Source: Eubacteriales bacterium (lineage in GTDB: Bacteria; Bacillota; Clostridia; Peptostreptococcales; Anaerovoracaceae). From it: 8,684 nucleotides of DNA. Positions 6,572-8,684 of this stretch are shown here, piece after piece; the first letter of the stretch is position 1; every line of letters starts with the position of its first letter. The notes beneath the pieces are model-generated. The model saw only the letters and a list, made by a program, of their open reading frames with translations, did no database searches and had not been told where the DNA came from. The DNA lies in the NCBI GenBank assembly GCA_028692535.1, contig JAQUXD010000019.1, forward strand, positions 10,506-19,189, in the 5' to 3' direction. Both the position numbers and the translations under genes were made by a program.

Positions 6572-7972
6572 TTACTTTCTGCTGAGCAGCGATACGGCCT
6601 CGGATACGGTCGTGACACCTTTCAATGCAACTTTGCCGGAAGGCTTCGGCAGTTTTTCCAGGCTGCGTCGAGGCAGAAGAATCGTGCGAAATCCCATCCT
6701 GGAGGCCTCGGCAATGAGCTTTTCCGTATGCTGCACCGGCCGGAGATCCCCGGTGAGTCCGATTTCGCCCAAGGCCAGCAGGTCCGCCGGCACAGCGATC
6801 CCTTTTTCGTTGGACCAGATCGCAAGAGCCACGGCCAGGTCTGTGGACGTTCCCTCCGGCCGCAGACCGCCCACGACGTTTACGTAGACATCCCGGTTGA
6901 TCAGTGAAAGGCCGGCTTTCCGTTCGAGGACGGCGATGATCATGTTCAGTCTGGAGTTCTCGATGCCGATGGCGCTCCTGCGGGCAAAGCCGATGTTCGT
7001 GGGCGCCGTGAGGGCCTGAATTTCCAGGAGCAAGGGACGGGTCCCCTCATAGACCGCCGTGGCAACGGCGCCGTCACTGCTGTCTGTGAGTCCCTCCAGA
7101 AAGATGCCCGAAAGGTTCTCGATCTCCACGAGTCCTTCCTGACGCATCTGAAAAGCGCCGATCTCCTGGGTGGTTCCGAACCGGTTTTTCTGCGCTCGCA
7201 GGATCCTCAGATCCTGGTGCCGCTCCCCGTTGAACTGAAGCACCGCATCCACCAGGTGCTCTACGATCTTCGGGCCGGCCAGATCTCCGCTCTTGGTCAC
7301 GTGGGCAACGATAAAGATCGGCAGGTTGCCGGTCTTCCCCACATTCATGAGCACACTTCCGCACAGGCGGACTTGGGACACGCTGCCCGGCGCGGAATCC
7401 AGATCTTCGGAATACAGAGTCTGAATGGAGTCGATGACCAGAAAGACCGGCTCCACCTCCCGGATCACCGGCAAAATGTTCTCCAGATTGGTTTCCGACA
7501 GAAGGTAAAGATTCTCCAATTCTCCCGGACAAACGCGATCCGCCCGCATACGGATCTGTTCCCGGGATTCTTCTCCGGATACGTAGAGCACTTTCCCGTA
7601 GCAGCGAGACAGATGGGCGGCCGCCTGGAGGATCATGGTGGATTTTCCGATGCCCGGCTCTCCGGAAATCAGTGTCAAAGATCCTTTTACCAGACCTCCG
7701 CCCAGCACCCGGTTCAGTTCACGGATCCCCGTATCCATGCGGCTGTTCGCTTCGGGTCGCACATCGGCGATCCGCACAGCGCCGGAACGTTTCCGCTCCG
7801 ACCCGTCTTTGGGTGCCGCAACGCCCCTGCGGCGGATATCCGCCTGATCCGGATCCTGCACTCTCTCTTCCACAAAGGTGTTCCAGGCGCCGCAGATGCA
7901 CTGTCCCATCCACTTGGCGCTTTCATATCCGCATTCCTGACAGACGAATACTGTCTGTGACTTCTTTGCCAT
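6572..7972 (-). CDS. radA: DNA repair/recombination protein RadA (Sms)
   Basis: The protein is 466 residues, full length for the family (about 450-460). RadA is a hexameric, DnaB-like helicase that drives branch migration of RecA recombination intermediates. The domains in order are an N-terminal zinc finger (Cys11, Cys14, Cys25, Cys27), a RecA-like ATPase with Walker A GEPGIGKST (104-112) and Walker B VFLVIDS ending around Asp181, the RadA-specific KNRFG motif (262-266), and a C-terminal Lon-protease-like scaffold domain (about 280-466) that in this family is not proteolytic. The finger is odd: the second cysteine pair is C-I-C, one residue shorter than the usual C-x2-C, while the flanking GYESAKWMGQ and GAWNTFVEE are normal. 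The start has AAGGA 5 bases before the ATG. The upstream YdcF-like gene ends 40 bases away, and a perfect -10 hexamer overlaps its stop codon, so radA may have its own promoter. Confidence 0.98.
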   Translation of the reverse strand: MAKKSQTVFVCQECGYESAKWMGQCICGAWNTFVEERVQDPDQADIRRRGVAAPKDGSERKRSGAVRIADVRPEANSRMDTGIRELNRVLGGGLVKGSLTLISGEPGIGKSTMILQAAAHLSRCYGKVLYVSGEESREQIRMRADRVCPGELENLYLLSETNLENILPVIREVEPVFLVIDSIQTLYSEDLDSAPGSVSQVRLCGSVLMNVGKTGNLPIFIVAHVTKSGDLAGPKIVEHLVDAVLQFNGERHQDLRILRAQKNRFGTTQEIGAFQMRQEGLVEIENLSGIFLEGLTDSSDGAVATAVYEGTRPLLLEIQALTAPTNIGFARRSAIGIENSRLNMIIAVLERKAGLSLINRDVYVNVVGGLRPEGTSTDLAVALAIWSNEKGIAVPADLLALGEIGLTGDLRPVQHTEKLIAEASRMGFRTILLPRRSLEKLPKPSGKVALKGVTTVSEAVSLLSRK

Positions 7973-7984
7973 GTGGGTCCTTTC

Positions 7985-8002
7985 CGGACGTGCTGTCGTC
8001 CG
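7985..8002 (-). other. Hairpin in the radA leader
   Basis: On the minus strand CGGACG-ACAGCA-CGTCCG forms a 6-bp perfect stem with a 6-base loop, directly followed by GAAAGGACCCAC and the radA ATG. There is no T run, so it is not an intrinsic terminator. If transcription starts near 8005, this hairpin would be at the very 5' end of the message, where such structures often stabilise RNA (inference). Confidence 0.4.
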
Positions 8003-8011
8003 TACGCTCTG

Positions 8012-8017
8012 ATTATA
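8012..8017 (-). promoter_or_regulatory. Candidate -10 box for radA
   Basis: A perfect TATAAT on the minus strand overlaps the stop codon of the YdcF-like frame. The region 16-18 bases upstream has no good TTGACA match (it is A-rich, around CAAAGA), so the promoter call rests on the -10 alone. A start near 8005 would give a leader of about 33 bases containing the hairpin at 8002-7985. Confidence 0.3.
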
Positions 8018-8684
8018 TGCTTCCGTCCAGCTTTTCTTTGATGAGAGCGGCCGCTTCCCGGGCGAAATAGTGGGGCTCCAGATAACCCATGGAAGAACAG
8101 CCTTTGCCGCTGACGGCGGCGTATCCCACGGCTGCGGCCAGCCGCTGCGCCCGATACAGATGAAAGGCCGAAGACACGATCACCGCCGGCTCCTGCCCGG
8201 ACCCGCCCCGAGCCTCGATGATTTTCAAGGCAAAGAGCAGATTTTCCCGAGTCGTGGTGCTGTCCGGCTCCATCAGGATCCGCTCCGATGCGATGCCCAG
8301 GTTCCTCAGTTCTCTTGCAATGACCGCCGCTTCGGACAGGGCCTCTCCGGGTCCCTGCCCGCCGGTGGCTACAGCCACCGAATCCGGGTTGTCCGAAAGA
8401 TACTCCGCGGCACCCCGGATGCGGCGGTCCAGCGTCAGCGAAGGAACTGTGCCGTTGACTTTCGCTCCGGGAATAATTACGTAGGCAGCGCCGGGCCGAG
8501 GATGGCCCCTTCCAACAGGAAGAAACTGATAACCACCACCGCCAGTAATCCACCCCAAATGCGAGGCACCGGTTTTCTCAACGCGCAGATCCGAGAGTCC
8601 CAAAGAGCAAGGCCGATACAACCGATTCCTGCCAAAATCCCCGCCGCATCAAACCAGTGAGAATATCCGATCACGGCCAGAACG
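8013..8684 (-). pseudogene. YdcF-like (DUF218) membrane protein, frameshifted and cut by the window edge
   Basis: Two minus-strand frames together make one recognisable YdcF-family protein. The upstream frame enters from the right edge and encodes one hydrophobic helix (around AGILAGIGCIGLALW) and a second (around GGLLAVVVISFFLLEGAILG), then hits a TAA at 8479-8477. The downstream frame supplies the DUF218 domain, from RPGAAYVIIPGAKVNGT (starting near 8498) through GGQGPGEALSEA, TTTRENLLFA and SSAFHLYRAQRL to its TAA at 8015-8013. YdcF-family proteins normally carry exactly this order in one frame: two N-terminal helices, then DUF218. The frame changes between about 8515 and 8495 and needs a net loss of one base (or 3n+1). 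The linker between LEG and YVI also looks shorter than I would expect. No start codon with a ribosome site opens the downstream frame near the domain, so it is unlikely to be an independent soluble protein. The usual VLGA motif reads IPGA here. The biochemical role of the family is poorly defined; envelope-related functions have been proposed. A sequencing error is the main alternative to a true pseudogene. Confidence 0.82.

Noticed and set aside
7217..7960. Plus-strand open frame (247 codons) opposite radA
   Set aside because: It is antisense to the conserved ATPase core of radA, with His/Gln-rich low-information composition.
8490..8515. Programmed -1 ribosomal frameshifting as the explanation for the split YdcF-like gene
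   Set aside because: No X-XXY-YYZ slippery heptamer in the upstream frame is visible at the junction, and no recoding is known to me in this family. Mutation or sequence error is simpler.
7714..8553. Minus-strand frame (279 codons) bridging radA and the YdcF-like gene
   Set aside because: It is Ser/Arg/Gly-rich with no domain, and is out of frame with both conserved proteins it overlaps.

Overview
The window looks like a piece of chromosome from a low-to-mid G+C Bacillota, most likely a clostridial lineage (inference). The supporting signs are the clostridial style of RadA, an OmpR/PhoR-type two-component pair next to a MacAB-like exporter, a short adaptor with no outer-membrane partner, and purine-rich Shine-Dalgarno sites. 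Composition is fairly G+C rich by eye and even along the window. I see no sign of phage, insertion sequence, CRISPR array or RNA gene. Every supported gene lies on the minus strand, so transcription runs from high to low coordinates. Genes cover almost all of the window and no gap reaches 300 bases; the largest, about 110 and 97 bases, are described as regulatory features.

In transcription order the layout is as follows. (1) 8684-8013 holds a YdcF-like (DUF218) membrane protein, cut by the window edge and split by a frameshift between its second membrane helix and its DUF218 domain. (2) 7972-6572 is radA, with an unusual C-x-C instead of C-x2-C in its zinc finger. (3) 6523-2249 is an export cassette: a MacB/LolD-class ATPase, a 792-residue permease with a duplicated FtsX module, and a short HlyD/MacA-like membrane-anchored adaptor. 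It ends in a hairpin terminator. (4) 2139-1 is an OmpR-family response regulator followed by a transmembrane sensor histidine kinase that runs off the left edge and overlaps the regulator gene by 20 bases.

The ATPase and permease are separated by 5 bases and are probably translationally coupled. The adaptor follows after 97 bases that carry a plausible promoter of its own. The two-component genes have a separate leader with three 11-bp-spaced TTCA/TTTA-type direct repeats ahead of a -10-like box. This looks like an operator for an OmpR/PhoB-type regulator, possibly autoregulation, and one repeat unit doubles as an arm of the exporter's terminator. The simplest model (inference) is an envelope-stress or antimicrobial-peptide response: the kinase senses an extracytoplasmic signal, the regulator activates its own genes and perhaps the exporter, and the ATPase-permease-adaptor complex exports or extracts an amphipathic substrate. 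The substrate cannot be read from sequence.

I found no clearly new biological system. The points most worth a second look are the broken YdcF gene, the shortened RadA zinc finger, the operator/terminator overlap, and the internal promoter before the adaptor.
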